Assembly: GCA_016713405.1 (NCBI GenBank)
Contig: JADJPF010000024.1
Location: 62,001-126,000, forward strand
Source: Blastocatellia bacterium
GTDB taxonomy: Bacteria > Acidobacteriota > Blastocatellia > Chloracidobacteriales > JADJPF01
Direction: 5' to 3'
DNA: 64,000 bases
Shown piece after piece: positions 21,201 to 31,086 of this stretch. The stretch's first letter is position 1; every line of letters begins with the position of its first letter. The position numbers were made by a program, and so were the translations under genes. The notes below the pieces were generated by a model, which was not told the origin of the DNA, did not search any database, and saw only the letters and a list, made by a program, of their open reading frames with translations.

Positions 21201-22288
21201 TATTGCACATGATTTTAATAATATTTTGGGTGGAGTATTAGGATACACTTCATTTATTAAAACAAAGATGAATAAGATGGATCCTCTTTATCGGTATATT
21301 AATATTATTGAATCATCTGCTAAACGTGCAGCAGACCTAACTCAACAGCTTTTAGCTTTTGCTCGTGGTGGAAAATACCATGTGCAAGTTTTAGACTTAA
21401 ATTCTTTGGTAAAAGAGGCTGTAGAATTAATTGAAAGCACAATTAGCAAAAATATTAAACTAAAACTAGACCTAGCAAAAACTAAATTAGTTGTTGAAGT
21501 TGATGGTGGTCAAATTATCCAAACAATTGTTAATATGTGTATTAATGCTCGTGATGCAATGCCTGAAGGAGGTTGCCTAAGCATTAGCACTGTAAATGTT
21601 ACTTTAGATGAGCAGTTTACTTATAAGCATCCTGGCTCAAAAATAGGCCGCTATGTACTTTTTAGAATTAGTGATACTGGTATGGGGATGACAGAAGAAA
21701 CCAAACAACGAATTTTTGAACCTTTTTTTACAACTAAGAGAGATAAAAAAGGCACAGGTTTAGGTTTAGCAATGGTTTATGGAATTATTAAAAACCACAA
21801 TGGTTATATTGATGTAGAAAGCGAAACAGGACTAGGTACTACATTTTCTATATATTTACCCTCATCAACAAAAGAATTAGCTAAAATAAAAAACACTGAT
21901 GAATATAGTAAAGAAGGCTCAGAAACTATTTTGGTAGCAGAAGATGAAGATATTATGAGAGATTTACTAGTGGAAATGCTAGATAGTGGAGGCTATCAAG
22001 TAATTACAGCAGAAAACGGACGTGAAGCCTTGGATATTTACCAAAATAGAGCTAGAGAAATAGATTTAGTTATTTTAGATATGATGATGCCAGAACTTGA
22101 TGGAGCCAACAGCGTTTCGCCAACTTAAGAAAATTAATCCAGAAGTAAAAGTCTTGCTCTCTAGTGGCTATAATGAAGATGAACAATCTCAAGATATACT
22201 AAATGAAGGGGTTTTAGGCTTTTTACAAAAACCTTACGGCATCAGCGATCTACTAGATAAAGTTAGAACTGTAATGGATTTAAGTTAA
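18286..22288 (+). CDS. Hybrid sensor histidine kinase (Cache-PAS-GAF-GAF-PAS-HisKA-HATPase-REC; one-base frameshift)
   Basis: The joined frame gives about 1333 residues. Two transmembrane helices (about 13-33 and 312-333) bracket a periplasmic Cache-like sensor. Cytoplasmic PAS (about 350-465), two GAF domains (about 485-640 and 650-815) and a second PAS (about 828-950) follow. The kinase core has the phospho-His in GGIAHDFNNILGGVLGY (about 974), NMCINARDAMPEGG, SDTGMGM and GTGLGLAMVYGI. The C-terminal receiver has EDEDIMRD, the acceptor Asp in LVILDMMMPELDG, and KPYG. The frame shifts near 22105-22115, where one base appears extra, inside the receiver; after the shift FRQLKKINPEVKVLLSSGYN continues the domain. 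No cognate response regulator or output gene is adjacent. Confidence 0.88.
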
Positions 22289-22317
22289 GTTTAAGTTATT
22301 GATAGGTTTATTTAACA

Positions 22318-24246
22318 ATGATACGAGCTTTATTAATTTTTTTGACAATTATTTTTTTAACCTTTCCTAGTTTTGCCCAACAAAAACGACCTAAAAAAAG
22401 CATAGCACCTGAAACCACACAACAAACAAATGAGAAAAAGCAGTTGCAAGATGCCCAAAATGAAATTGCTTCTTTGCTAGAAGGTATGGCTAAAGATGAA
22501 GAAGATATATCTAACACAATTGGTCAAATTAAAAATGAGCTTCGGCTAAGAGAACTACGCTGGCGTACTTTTGAACGTAGCACAGCAGTTAAAGATGAAC
22601 CTTTTGTTTTTCATCCAGTAAAAGTAGAGTTATTTGGCACTTATGAAAGAGTAACCGATATGTTACTTAATCTAGCTGCTTCTAATTATTTAATAATTAT
22701 TGATGGTCTAGATATTAAACGAACTAAGCAACCTGCTCCGCTTGTTTCTGTGGAAGCAGAATTCACTATGCTAATTTATAGTTTGGATGAAAAAGAAGCA
22801 GAAAAAATGCAAAATCCTACTGGGCAAACAACTACTGCCCAACTTACTTCAGCACAAAATACACTCATGCTTCTAAACTCTCGATTTGAGGAACGTGTAG
22901 CTGTTTGGACTGCTCTGCGTCGTCTTGGAAAACGCTTTCCAAAATCTTTAGAAACCGTCCTAACAGGCGTTTCTATGGATTCTCGTTTAATGAAAATAAC
23001 GGGTGTTTCTCGCTCTGCTGAAACTGTAAGAAATTTAATAAATGAAGTAGGTGCAGCAAAAATTTTTACGGATATTTCCCCAGAACAAAATGGGCCAAAT
23101 TTTACTATTCAAGCAAACCTGGATGTACCAAAAGCTTACCAACAATGGTTAGAAGGCGTTGAAACTTCTGATCAAGACCTACAGCGTGACCCATTTACTA
23201 CTATTTATACTTTAGAGCAATTAATACAGGGTAGTAATGCTAATGCTAACTACCCAGATTTAGAAAAACGTATTGCCGAGTATTTACAATTAGTTAATCA
23301 ACCTAATATTAAACGCTTAGACCGTAGTAGTCCTTATTTAGTTTCAGAACTATCACTAGCAGGAACTTATTTTACTTCTGATTTAGAAGGAGCAATATTT
23401 AAGACTCCAAATCAAAAAGAGTTATTTGTTTCTGTTGGAGCAAAATGTTATAACGGTCGCTTTGTTGCTGTTCAGCAGGGCAGAGCTTTGTTTGAAGAAA
23501 ATATTGTTGATTCAAGTGGCAAAACTCAAATTTCACAAATTGCTAAATCTGTTGACTCTCCTAATTGCTCAGTTGTTAGTATCCCAATTAATGGTAAGGA
23601 AACAACTATTTCCCAACAGCTTGAGCAATTAGCAAAAGCAAAATTACCTAATACAATACTTACATTAAAAGTTAGTAATGTTAGATTAGATACTTTATTA
23701 TTATTAATGTATGAATTAAGCAATTATCAATTTGCTTTTATTATTGATAAAACTATACCTGCTCTTTGTATTTCTATTAGTCAGGAGCGAGGAAATTTTA
23801 ATGATGTATTAGCTCAAGTCCTGCATTCAGTTAATTTAACTTTTGTTGAAGAAAAGCGAGTATTTCGCATAATTGCTTTTGAACAAGCTATTAATGCTAA
23901 TTTACCAGTTTTAGCAACTAGTTTTGAGAATCCGCCATTGCCAGGAAAGTTTGGGACAAAAGATTTTCAAGCTGAAGAGTTAGCATTATCTATTACAGAA
24001 GTAGAGTTAGGCGAAGTAATAAAATTTTTTACTAATAAATACAAGGTCAAGTTTGCTTATACTGCTACAGCCAAACAAATAAAAGTTACTGCTGCTATAA
24101 AAGACCTACCTTGGCCTCAAGTTTTTATGGCAATTTTAAGAGCTAATGATTTAACGGCGTTGGTAGAAAGTGAAAGAGTCCTAATTTTAAGCCGAACAGA
24201 ATTATTACAACTTCAAACAGCGGGCAAAGTAAAAATTGAGGAGTAA
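22318..24246 (+). CDS. Fusion of PilO-like, PilN-like and secretin N-terminal (STN) domains
   Basis: 642 residues with a cleavable signal (LIFLTIIFLTFPSFAQ), so probably periplasmic. Residues about 90-160 (FHPVKVELFGTYERVTDMLL, then LDIKR) resemble PilO. Residues about 195-285 (VWTALRRLGKRFPKSLETVL, then SMDSRLMKITGVSRSAETV) resemble the periplasmic PilN domain. The C-terminal part has two short-signal/secretin-N0-like modules, LDTLLLLMYELSNYQFAFI and VELGEVIKFFTNKYKVKFAY, each followed by a typical VTAAIKDLPWPQVFMAIL-like closing segment. In type IV pilus systems these domains are separate inner-membrane alignment proteins and secretin. Here they are fused, with no pil operon around and no pore domain. 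The exact role is unknown. Confidence 0.65.
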   Translation: MIRALLIFLTIIFLTFPSFAQQKRPKKSIAPETTQQTNEKKQLQDAQNEIASLLEGMAKDEEDISNTIGQIKNELRLRELRWRTFERSTAVKDEPFVFHPVKVELFGTYERVTDMLLNLAASNYLIIIDGLDIKRTKQPAPLVSVEAEFTMLIYSLDEKEAEKMQNPTGQTTTAQLTSAQNTLMLLNSRFEERVAVWTALRRLGKRFPKSLETVLTGVSMDSRLMKITGVSRSAETVRNLINEVGAAKIFTDISPEQNGPNFTIQANLDVPKAYQQWLEGVETSDQDLQRDPFTTIYTLEQLIQGSNANANYPDLEKRIAEYLQLVNQPNIKRLDRSSPYLVSELSLAGTYFTSDLEGAIFKTPNQKELFVSVGAKCYNGRFVAVQQGRALFEENIVDSSGKTQISQIAKSVDSPNCSVVSIPINGKETTISQQLEQLAKAKLPNTILTLKVSNVRLDTLLLLMYELSNYQFAFIIDKTIPALCISISQERGNFNDVLAQVLHSVNLTFVEEKRVFRIIAFEQAINANLPVLATSFENPPLPGKFGTKDFQAEELALSITEVELGEVIKFFTNKYKVKFAYTATAKQIKVTAAIKDLPWPQVFMAILRANDLTALVESERVLILSRTELLQLQTAGKVKIEE

Positions 24247-24251
24247 ATATA

Positions 24252-24677
24252 TTATTTAGAGGATTTTATAATAAATAAAATCAAAAATAGTGCTAGTAAA
24301 AAACCTAATCCTCCACAATAAAGACCAATATAGGCAAAACTTTCTCCAGAAAGCGCGCCTTGTCTATTTCTAATATTTGTAAGAGATTTTTTTCCACAAA
24401 TAACACCTAAAATTGATAAAACTAGCCCTAATGGAGGAAGAAAAAGACCTGGAGCAAAAGCAAGTATTCCAAAAAATGCTGCTCCTAAAGCCATAAAATC
24501 TAGTGTTCCTTCTATTGTTGCAATTTGTTGTCTAGCAGCAACAATAGGATTGTTTACAGAGAGTACAATGTTTTCACATCGCTGGCACTGAGAAGTTTCA
24601 GGGTCAAACATATCTGATTGATGGCATATTTCACAACGAGTTGGTCGGGTTTCTTTACGAATAGTGATTTCTTTCAT
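24252..24677 (-). CDS. Zinc-ribbon protein with DUF4190-like membrane domain
   Basis: 141 residues. The N-terminus has two CxxC pairs (CEICHQSDMF and CQRCE), a probable zinc ribbon in the cytoplasm. The C-terminal half has two or three hydrophobic helices with the DUF4190-like pattern PPLGLVLSILGVICGKKSL, then GESFAYIGLYCGGLG. The function of this family is not known. The gene converges on the PilO/PilN fusion gene with five bases between stops, and is divergent from lon. Confidence 0.65.
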   Translation of the reverse strand: MKEITIRKETRPTRCEICHQSDMFDPETSQCQRCENIVLSVNNPIVAARQQIATIEGTLDFMALGAAFFGILAFAPGLFLPPLGLVLSILGVICGKKSLTNIRNRQGALSGESFAYIGLYCGGLGFLLALFLILFIIKSSK

Positions 24678-24974
24678 AAATTTTGTAAAACTGCTAATTT
24701 AACACTCTCTAAGCTAAGAGAGCGATTGCTTGAATCAGATAAAACTATGTATTATGCTAACTGAGTTTTTTTAGTATAAAACTAAAATTTTGATTGTATC
24801 TTAAAGATAATAAACAATTTTAATCTCTTTCTTAAAGAGATGCCAAATAATCTTATACATTTATTTATTAATTTGTTAAATCTATTTTGCCCGTATATTT
24901 TCTTAGGAGTAAAAGATTTAGTTTAAGTAGAGCTATTAACTAGCTATTATCTTTCGAGGAGAAACCATAAAAAT
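24678..24974. promoter_or_regulatory. Divergent upstream region of lon with two short palindromes
   Basis: It contains ctctct/agagag (24705-24710 and 24717-24722) and a perfect atctcttt-ctt-aaagagat hairpin (24823-24841). These lie between the divergent zinc-ribbon gene and lon, so they are candidate operator or leader structures. I do not see a CIRCE element (ttagcactc-N9-gagtgctaa). The assignment as regulatory is inference. Confidence 0.4.
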
Positions 24975-27348
24975 ATGCCCAACCAATCATCAGCCGAACA
25001 AGAACAATCAATAGATGTTATTGAAAGTAATGATGAGCAGTTGAAAATCGAAGTTTTACCTGTCTTACCTTTACGCGATATTGTGATTTTTCCTTTTATG
25101 ATTGTGCCGCTTTTTTGTACAAAGAGAAAAATCTATTCGTGCTGTTGATCAAGCATTAGCCGAAAGTAGAATGATAATGCTAGTTTCTCAACGTGATTTA
25201 GATAAAGAAGAACCTCTTACAGTAGATTTATATGAGGTTGGGACTGTAGCAGTAATTATGCGTATGCTTAAGCTTCCCGATGGCAGAATCCGCATTTTAG
25301 TTCAAGGTCTTTCTCGTGCTAGACTAGCCCATGTAGATGAAAACTTGCCCTACTTACAAGCACGTATTACCGCTTTACCTGAACCTAGACTAGACAATAG
25401 TTTAGAGCTTGAAGCTTTAATGCGTAGTGTCAAGTCTTCTATGGAAAAGGCTGTAGCACTAGGGAAAAATATTTCTCCTGAAGTAATGGCAATAGCTGTT
25501 AATTTAGAAGATGCTGGACGACTAGCAGACTTAGCTGCTTCAAACCTAGAATTAAAAGTTGAAGACGCTCAAAGCGTCTTAGAACTTATTGAACAAACTG
25601 CACGACTTCGCCGAATTAACGAACTACTAACTAAAGAAATAAGCGTTTTAACTGTCCAACAAGAAATAAATTCCCAAGCTAAAGGTGAAATTGACCGTTC
25701 CCAACGGGAATTTTACTTACGTCAACAGCTAAAAGCTATTCAACAGGAACTTGGCGAGGGTAATGAGTTTGCAGAAGAAATAAATGCTTATCGTGACAAA
25801 ATTGCTGAAGCAAAAATGCCTGAAAAAGTAGAAGAAGAGTCTTTACGGCAGTTAAAAAAATTAGAGCGAATGCACCCAGACGCAGCCGAAGCAGCAATGT
25901 TACGAAATTATTTAGATGTCCTAGTCAACTTACCTTGGTCAAAGTTTTCTAAAGATAATTTAGACTTAAAGAAAGCAGAAGTAATTCTTAATGAAGACCA
26001 TTATGGGTTAGAAAAAGTAAAGGAACGTATTTTAGAAGCTTTAGCTGTTCGTAAATTAAAAGAAAAAGCTAAAGGCCCAATACTTTGTTTAGTTGGCCCG
26101 CCCGGAGTTGGTAAAACTTCGCTTGGACGTTCAATTGCTCGTGCTTTAGGTCGTAAATTTGTCCGGCTTTCTTTAGGTGGTGTTCATGATGAAGCAGAAA
26201 TTCGCGGTCATCGTCGTACTTATGTAGGCTCAATGCCTGGCCGCATTGTCCAAGCTATCCAACAAGCAGGAACCAATAACCCGCTAATTATGTTGGATGA
26301 AATAGATAAAGTTCACTCAGATTTTCGCGGTGATCCATCCTCAGCCCTACTTGAAGTTTTAGATCCTGAACAAAATAATAGTTTTAGAGATAATTATTTA
26401 GGCGTTCCATTTGATCTTTCAAATGTTATGTTTATGACTACAGCTAATGTTTTAGACACAATCCAACCTGCTCTACGCGATAGAATGGAAATTATAAGGC
26501 TTTCTGGTTATACAGAAATAGAAAAATTAGCTAGAGTAAAAACCCATGTGTTAAAAAAACAAATGGAAGAAAATGGCATTACTAATAAACACTTAGCCTT
26601 AGCAGATTCAGCAATTAAATCCTTAATAAATCAATATACTAGGGAATCTGGCTTAAGACAATTAGAAAGAGAAGTTGGTAGTATTTGCCGTAAAATTGCC
26701 CGAAAAGTTGCAGAAGGTCAAGATAAGCTAGTTCGTGTTACAAGTAAAAATGTACATGAATTCTTAGGCCCATCAAAAGTTGCACCTGAAGAAATTCTAA
26801 AAAAAGACCAAATTGGTGTAGTTACAGGACTTGCTTGGACACCTGTTGGGGGAGATGTTCTTTTTATTGAAGCTTTGCTAATGAAAGGCAAAGGCGGCCT
26901 TATGCTAACAGGTCAAATGGGCGATGTAATGAAGGAATCAGCCCAAGCAGCCCTTTCTTATGCAAAATCTCGTGCAAAAGAATTTCAAATTAATGAAGAA
27001 TTATTTGCTAACCATGATATCCATATCCATATCCCTGAAGGTGCAATACCTAAGGATGGCCCATCAGCAGGTATTACACTAGTAACGGCTATAGTTTCTG
27101 TACTTTCTAACCGTCTAGTTAAGCGAAGTGTTGCAATGACAGGTGAAGTAACTCTTCGAGGTAATGTTTTAGCAATAGGCGGCTTAAAAGAAAAAGTGCT
27201 AGCTGCTCATCGTAACAAAGTTACTACCGTGATAATTCCTGTTGCTAATCGTAAAGATGTAGACGACATTCCAAAAGAAGTCTTAAAAGATATTGAATTT
27301 GTTTATGCTGAAAATGTAAAACAAGTCTTAAAAATAGCTTTAGTTTAG
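24975..27348 (+). CDS. lon: ATP-dependent protease Lon (one-base frameshift near the N-terminus)
   Basis: The joined frame gives about 790 residues, normal for bacterial LonA. The N-terminal substrate-binding domain starts VLPVLPLRDIVIFPFMIVPL. The AAA+ module has Walker A GPPGVGKTSLGR (about 373) and Walker B IMLDEIDK. The protease domain has the catalytic Ser in PKDGPSAGITLVTA (about 695) and the Lys in GGLKEKVLAAHRNK (about 737). It degrades misfolded and regulatory proteins in the cytosol. A T6 run (25111-25116) has one T too many; removing it gives PLFVQREKSIRAVDQAL. The start ATG has a gagga box about 13 bases upstream. The ABM gene follows after 10 bases. Confidence 0.95.
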
Positions 27349-27358
27349 GAGAAAAATT

Positions 27359-27649
27359 ATGTCAGTATATGTAGTTGCTAGGTTTTTAGCAAAAGCAGAT
27401 AAAGTAGAAGAGTTAAAAGCGGCTTTAGAAAGCCTAGTTGAACCAACTCGCAAAGAAGAGGGCTGTATTAGTTATCAAATATTTCAAAATAACAATGACC
27501 CAAGTGATTTTACGTTTTTTGAAGAATGGGCCAGTCTTGATGCTATCAATGCCCATTTTACTACGCCACATGTTCAAGCCGCGCTAGTAAAAGCCCCAGG
27601 TCTTCTTAGCCAAGAAGCAGATATTCGCTATTACTCATTGTTTAAATAG
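27359..27649 (+). CDS. Antibiotic biosynthesis monooxygenase (ABM) domain protein, YgiN-like
   Basis: 96 residues, a single dimeric ferredoxin-like ABM domain. The family pattern is VVARFLAKADKVEELKAAL, then EEGCISYQIFQ and FFEEWASLDAINAHFTTPHV, which includes the conserved His. Related proteins oxidise quinols or small aromatic compounds without metal or flavin, and many have no known substrate. It has a gga-containing ribosome binding site 8-10 bases upstream and sits 10 bases after lon, so it is probably read through from lon. It ends with TAG. Confidence 0.85.
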   Translation: MSVYVVARFLAKADKVEELKAALESLVEPTRKEEGCISYQIFQNNNDPSDFTFFEEWASLDAINAHFTTPHVQAALVKAPGLLSQEADIRYYSLFK

Positions 27650-27831
27650 CTAATAAATTTCTTTATATGGTAGAGTTTTTTAGCTATCTGAAACAAAAAA
27701 TTTGTTGTTCTCGTCTTATAATTCATCAACAAGTTTAGCAAAATAATTAGCTTAACAACTTTGTTTTGCTATAGATAACATCATTAAAATTAACACTTAT
27801 CTTTTATAGATAACGAAAGGTTGATAAGTTT

Positions 27832-29621
27832 ATGACACGACGGGGAAAGATTATCTTAGCCTTGTTTTTAGGTACTACTGTAATAGTTGGGGTTTTAGGA
27901 CTTCTACTAGTGATGAGTCTATTTTCTAGCTCTACTCCTAAGGTTGCAAGCGATAGCATCTTAGAGCTAAAACTATCAGGAAGTATGCCTGAAGCAATAG
28001 CAGATGACCCTTTTATAAAGCTTTTTGGCGGTCAAACTTCATCACTAAAAAGCACACTTGAAAATATCCAAAAAGCAAAACTAGATAAAAATATTAAAGG
28101 AATCCTTTTACTTTTAGATGGGCCTGGTCTAGGTCTAGGGCGAGTTCAAGATGTCCGAGATGCTCTAGCAGATTTTAAGCAATCAGGTAAACCTATTTAT
28201 GCTTATATGGAGCAGGGCGGAGATTTAGAATATTCTATAGCTATTTCAGCCGACAAAATTTATGTTGCTCCAGCAGGAGCCTTATTAGTAAAAGGTTTTG
28301 CTGTCCACGCAACTTTTATGAGGGGCTTTTTAGATAAAATCAAAGTTGAGCCAAATTTTACTCGTTACGGCAAATATAAAAGTGCTGTTGAACGCTATAC
28401 CCGTTCGGAAATGTCTCCAGAAGATAAAGAAGCCTTAAATGCTCTGCTAGATGATATTTATAAAAACTATGTTTCAGAAATATCTAAATCTCGCAAAAAA
28501 GATGAAGCAGAAGTACAAAAACTTATTGATGAAGGCCCATACAATATCCCAAAACAAGCTAAAGAAGTTGGCTTGATTGATGATGCAATCTACCTAGATG
28601 AAGTAAAAAATAAGATCAAAGAAGAATTAAAACTTACAGAATACCGGGCAATTACTAGCGGTAAATATAATAATGTTAGCCCTTTTGAGTTTGGCATTGG
28701 AAAAGATGGTCGTATTGCTATTATTTATGCTTCTGGGGCAATTATGTCTGGTAAGAGTAATAGTAGCCCTTTTTCCGATGAAACCATTGGCTCAGATACC
28801 GTTGCAGCCGCAATTAAAAAAGCCCGTGAGGACAAAGATATAAAAGCTATTATTTTAAGAGTTAATAGCCCAGGTGGTTCACCTCTTGCGTCTGATATTA
28901 TTTGGCGAGAAATAATGCTAACCAAACAAGCTAAAAAACCAATAGTTGCTTGTATGTCAGATTATGCTGCTTCAGGTGGTTATTATATTTCTATGGCAGC
29001 AGATAAAATTGTAGCCCAACCTTCTACAATTACTGGTTCAATAGGAATTTTTGGAGGTAAGCTTAATATAAATGGTCTTTATAAAGAGCATTTAGGTATG
29101 AATGTAGAAGCATTAACACGCGGCAAAAATGCAGACTTTTATTCAGAATATAAAAATTTTAGCGAAGAAGAACTTCAAAAACTTCAAAAATATATGGATG
29201 ACTTCTACCTAGATTTTACTAGTAAAGCTGCCGAGGGTCGCAATATGAAACTAGAATCTCTTCAAGAAATTGCTCAAGGCCGTGTTTGGAGTGGAGTCAA
29301 AGGTAAAGAATTAGGTTTAGTTGATGAATTAGGTGGACTGCAAAAAGCTATTGAAGTTGCTAAACAGCTAGCTAATATGCCTGCTACTAGTAGCCCACAA
29401 CTAGTTGAATATCCAAAAATTAAAGGCTTTGCAGCCCTTTTAAGTAATTTAGAAGAAGAAACATCAATCAGTGAAAAGCTAAACAAGCTCAACTTCGACG
29501 AGCAATTGAAGCAGAAATGCCTAAGGAAATGAGAGAGACTTTTCAGGCTTTATCTATAATGAAAAGTATGGAAAAAGAGCATGTTTTTGCTCTAATGCGT
29601 TATTATATAAGCATTCACTAA
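27832..29621 (+). CDS. sppA: Signal peptide peptidase SppA, 67K type (one-base frameshift near the C-terminus)
   Basis: The joined frame gives about 596 residues. An N-terminal membrane anchor (about 8-30) precedes two tandem S49 domains. The catalytic Lys lies in GKYKSAVERYTRSEM (about 183) and the nucleophile Ser in SDYAASGGYYISMAADKI (about 382), the Ser-Lys dyad of SppA. It cleaves remnant signal peptides and membrane peptides at the periplasmic face. The frame breaks near 29485-29500. After restoring one base it continues RAIEAEMPKEMRETFQALSI to TAA at 29619-29621. A strong terminator follows. Confidence 0.92.
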
Positions 29622-29651
29622 TTTCGTGAAGAATAAATAATTTATAGTAAA

Positions 29652-29682
29652 AATCACAAAGAATTTTCTTTGTGATTTTTTG
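29652..29682 (+). terminator. Intrinsic terminator after sppA
   Basis: aatcacaaaga (29652-29662) and tctttgtgatt (29667-29677) form a perfect 11-bp stem with a 4-base loop, followed by a T-run. It ends the lon-ABM-sppA transcription direction. Confidence 0.85.
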
Positions 29683-29724
29683 TTGTTAATTAGCAAATAA
29701 AAATTGATTTTGAAAGGTCAAATT

Positions 29725-30438
29725 ATGTCTAAACGCTTACTACTTCTTAGCAATTCTAGAAATTATGGTGGAGCTTATTTAGCTCACGCAGAAAAAGAAA
29801 TAAAAAATTTTCTTGGCCCTGATATAAAAGAAATTCTATTTATTCCTTTTGCTGCTGTACGTTTTTCTTATGATGAATATACTAATATCGTATCTAGCAA
29901 ATTTACTGAATTAGGTTATAGTGTTCGCTCAATTCATCAAGCAAGCAATTACACCCAAGCTATAGAAAATGCCCAAGCCATAGTAGTTGGCGGAGGTAAC
30001 ACTTTTCAATTATTAAAATGTTTTTATGAAAATAATATATTAGAACTTGTACGAGGTAGAGTTAGCAAAGGACTACCTTATATTGGTTGGAGTGCTGGAT
30101 CAAATATGGCTTGTCCAACAATTAAAACTACTAATGATATGCCTATTGCCCAGCCACCTAGTTTTAATGCTTTAGGTCTTATACCTTTTCAAATTAACCC
30201 ACATTATACAGAAGCAATACTAGCAAATCATCAAGGTGAAACAAGGGATGAAAGGTTAGCTGAATTTTTAGTTCTAAATCCTGATCTTTATGTTGTAGGG
30301 CTTAGAGAAGGTAGTTTGCTACAACTAACAAACAACCACTTAGAATTGTTAGGGGAGAAAACATTAAAAGTCCTTCGTTACGCTCAGGAAATTAAAGAAT
30401 ATACTAGTAAAGATTCTATAGAATTTCTGATGAAATAA
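29725..30438 (+). CDS. pepE: Alpha-aspartyl dipeptidase (peptidase E)
   Basis: About 237 residues of the S51 family. It opens RLLLLSNSRNYGGAYLAHAE and has IVVGGGNTFQLLKCFYE. The nucleophile Ser is in YIGWSAGSNMACPTI and a His is in INPHYTEA. PepE hydrolyses Asp-X dipeptides in the cytoplasm. I chose ATG 29725, preceded by gaaagg, over the in-frame TTG at 29704. It is isolated, with a terminator upstream. Confidence 0.92.
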   Translation: MSKRLLLLSNSRNYGGAYLAHAEKEIKNFLGPDIKEILFIPFAAVRFSYDEYTNIVSSKFTELGYSVRSIHQASNYTQAIENAQAIVVGGGNTFQLLKCFYENNILELVRGRVSKGLPYIGWSAGSNMACPTIKTTNDMPIAQPPSFNALGLIPFQINPHYTEAILANHQGETRDERLAEFLVLNPDLYVVGLREGSLLQLTNNHLELLGEKTLKVLRYAQEIKEYTSKDSIEFLMK

Positions 30439-30556
30439 GTATTTTAAATTTTTTGTTTAATAGTTGGAAAAATTTAAGATAAATTTCCTTTGCTAGTCTT
30501 ACTTAGATTGATAGAATGTTGCCAGCATAACAGATAATGTTTTTTAAGGAGCCAAT

Positions 30557-30985
30557 ATGCCTAGTAAAGCAGATAAAGCAGATAAAGCAGATAAGACAGA
30601 AAAAACAACAGAAAATAAAGGGGAAAGAGGCGTGAAAGATGTATTTAAGCAAGTTCACGATATGTGGGAAAAATCTGCTGGGGAGCAAATAGAAAAGTTT
30701 GCTCGGAGTCAAGTTTTTCTTACAGCACTGGCCCAAAATTGAGAACAAACGCTAAACCTTTCTGGCCGCATTAAGGAAATTAGTCAAACAACTATGGGTG
30801 TTATGAATGTTGCTAGCCGTCAGGATGTTGAAGCAATAAATAAAAACCTAAGAGCAATACGTAATGCTTTAGATGAAATAAATGAAAAACTAGATTTACT
30901 TATCCCAAAGTCCCCAGAACCAGAACCAGAGCCAGAGCCAGAGCCTAAACCAAAAACAACTCGCTCACGTAAAAAAACTACATAA
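30557..30985 (+). CDS. Phasin-like small coiled-coil protein with an in-frame TGA
   Basis: One frame of about 142 residues runs from ATG 30557 (aaggag box upstream) to TAA 30983-30985, interrupted by TGA at 30740-30742. Before the TGA lies a Lys-rich repeat (KADKADKADK) and a helix, EQIEKFARSQVFLTALAQN. After it comes EQTLNLSGRIKEISQTTMGV, then DVEAINKNLRAIRNALDEI, a helix of the kind seen in phasin or PhaE-like proteins. The tail is a (PE)n and basic segment. Because the helix runs through the TGA, the residue there was probably Leu or Trp, mutated or miscalled. I see no convincing SECIS hairpin. Confidence 0.55.
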
Positions 30986-31034
30986 AATTCAATAGTTATA
31001 TAATATTTGCTGGGTTTAAGACTTTATAAAATAG

Positions 31035-31066
31035 AAAAGTGAGGGCATTTTCCCTCACTTTTTATA
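31035..31066. terminator. Bidirectional intrinsic terminator
   Basis: aaaagtgaggg (31035-31045) pairs perfectly with ccctcactttt (31052-31062), with a 6-base loop and flanking A/T runs on both sides. It sits between the convergent phasin-like and SulP genes and can serve both. Confidence 0.85.
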
Positions 31067-31086
31067 TAAGTTTAAATTTAATTTAA

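Noticed and set aside
24678..24974. CIRCE/HrcA operator upstream of lon
   Set aside because: The palindromes there do not match the ttagcactc-N9-gagtgctaa consensus.
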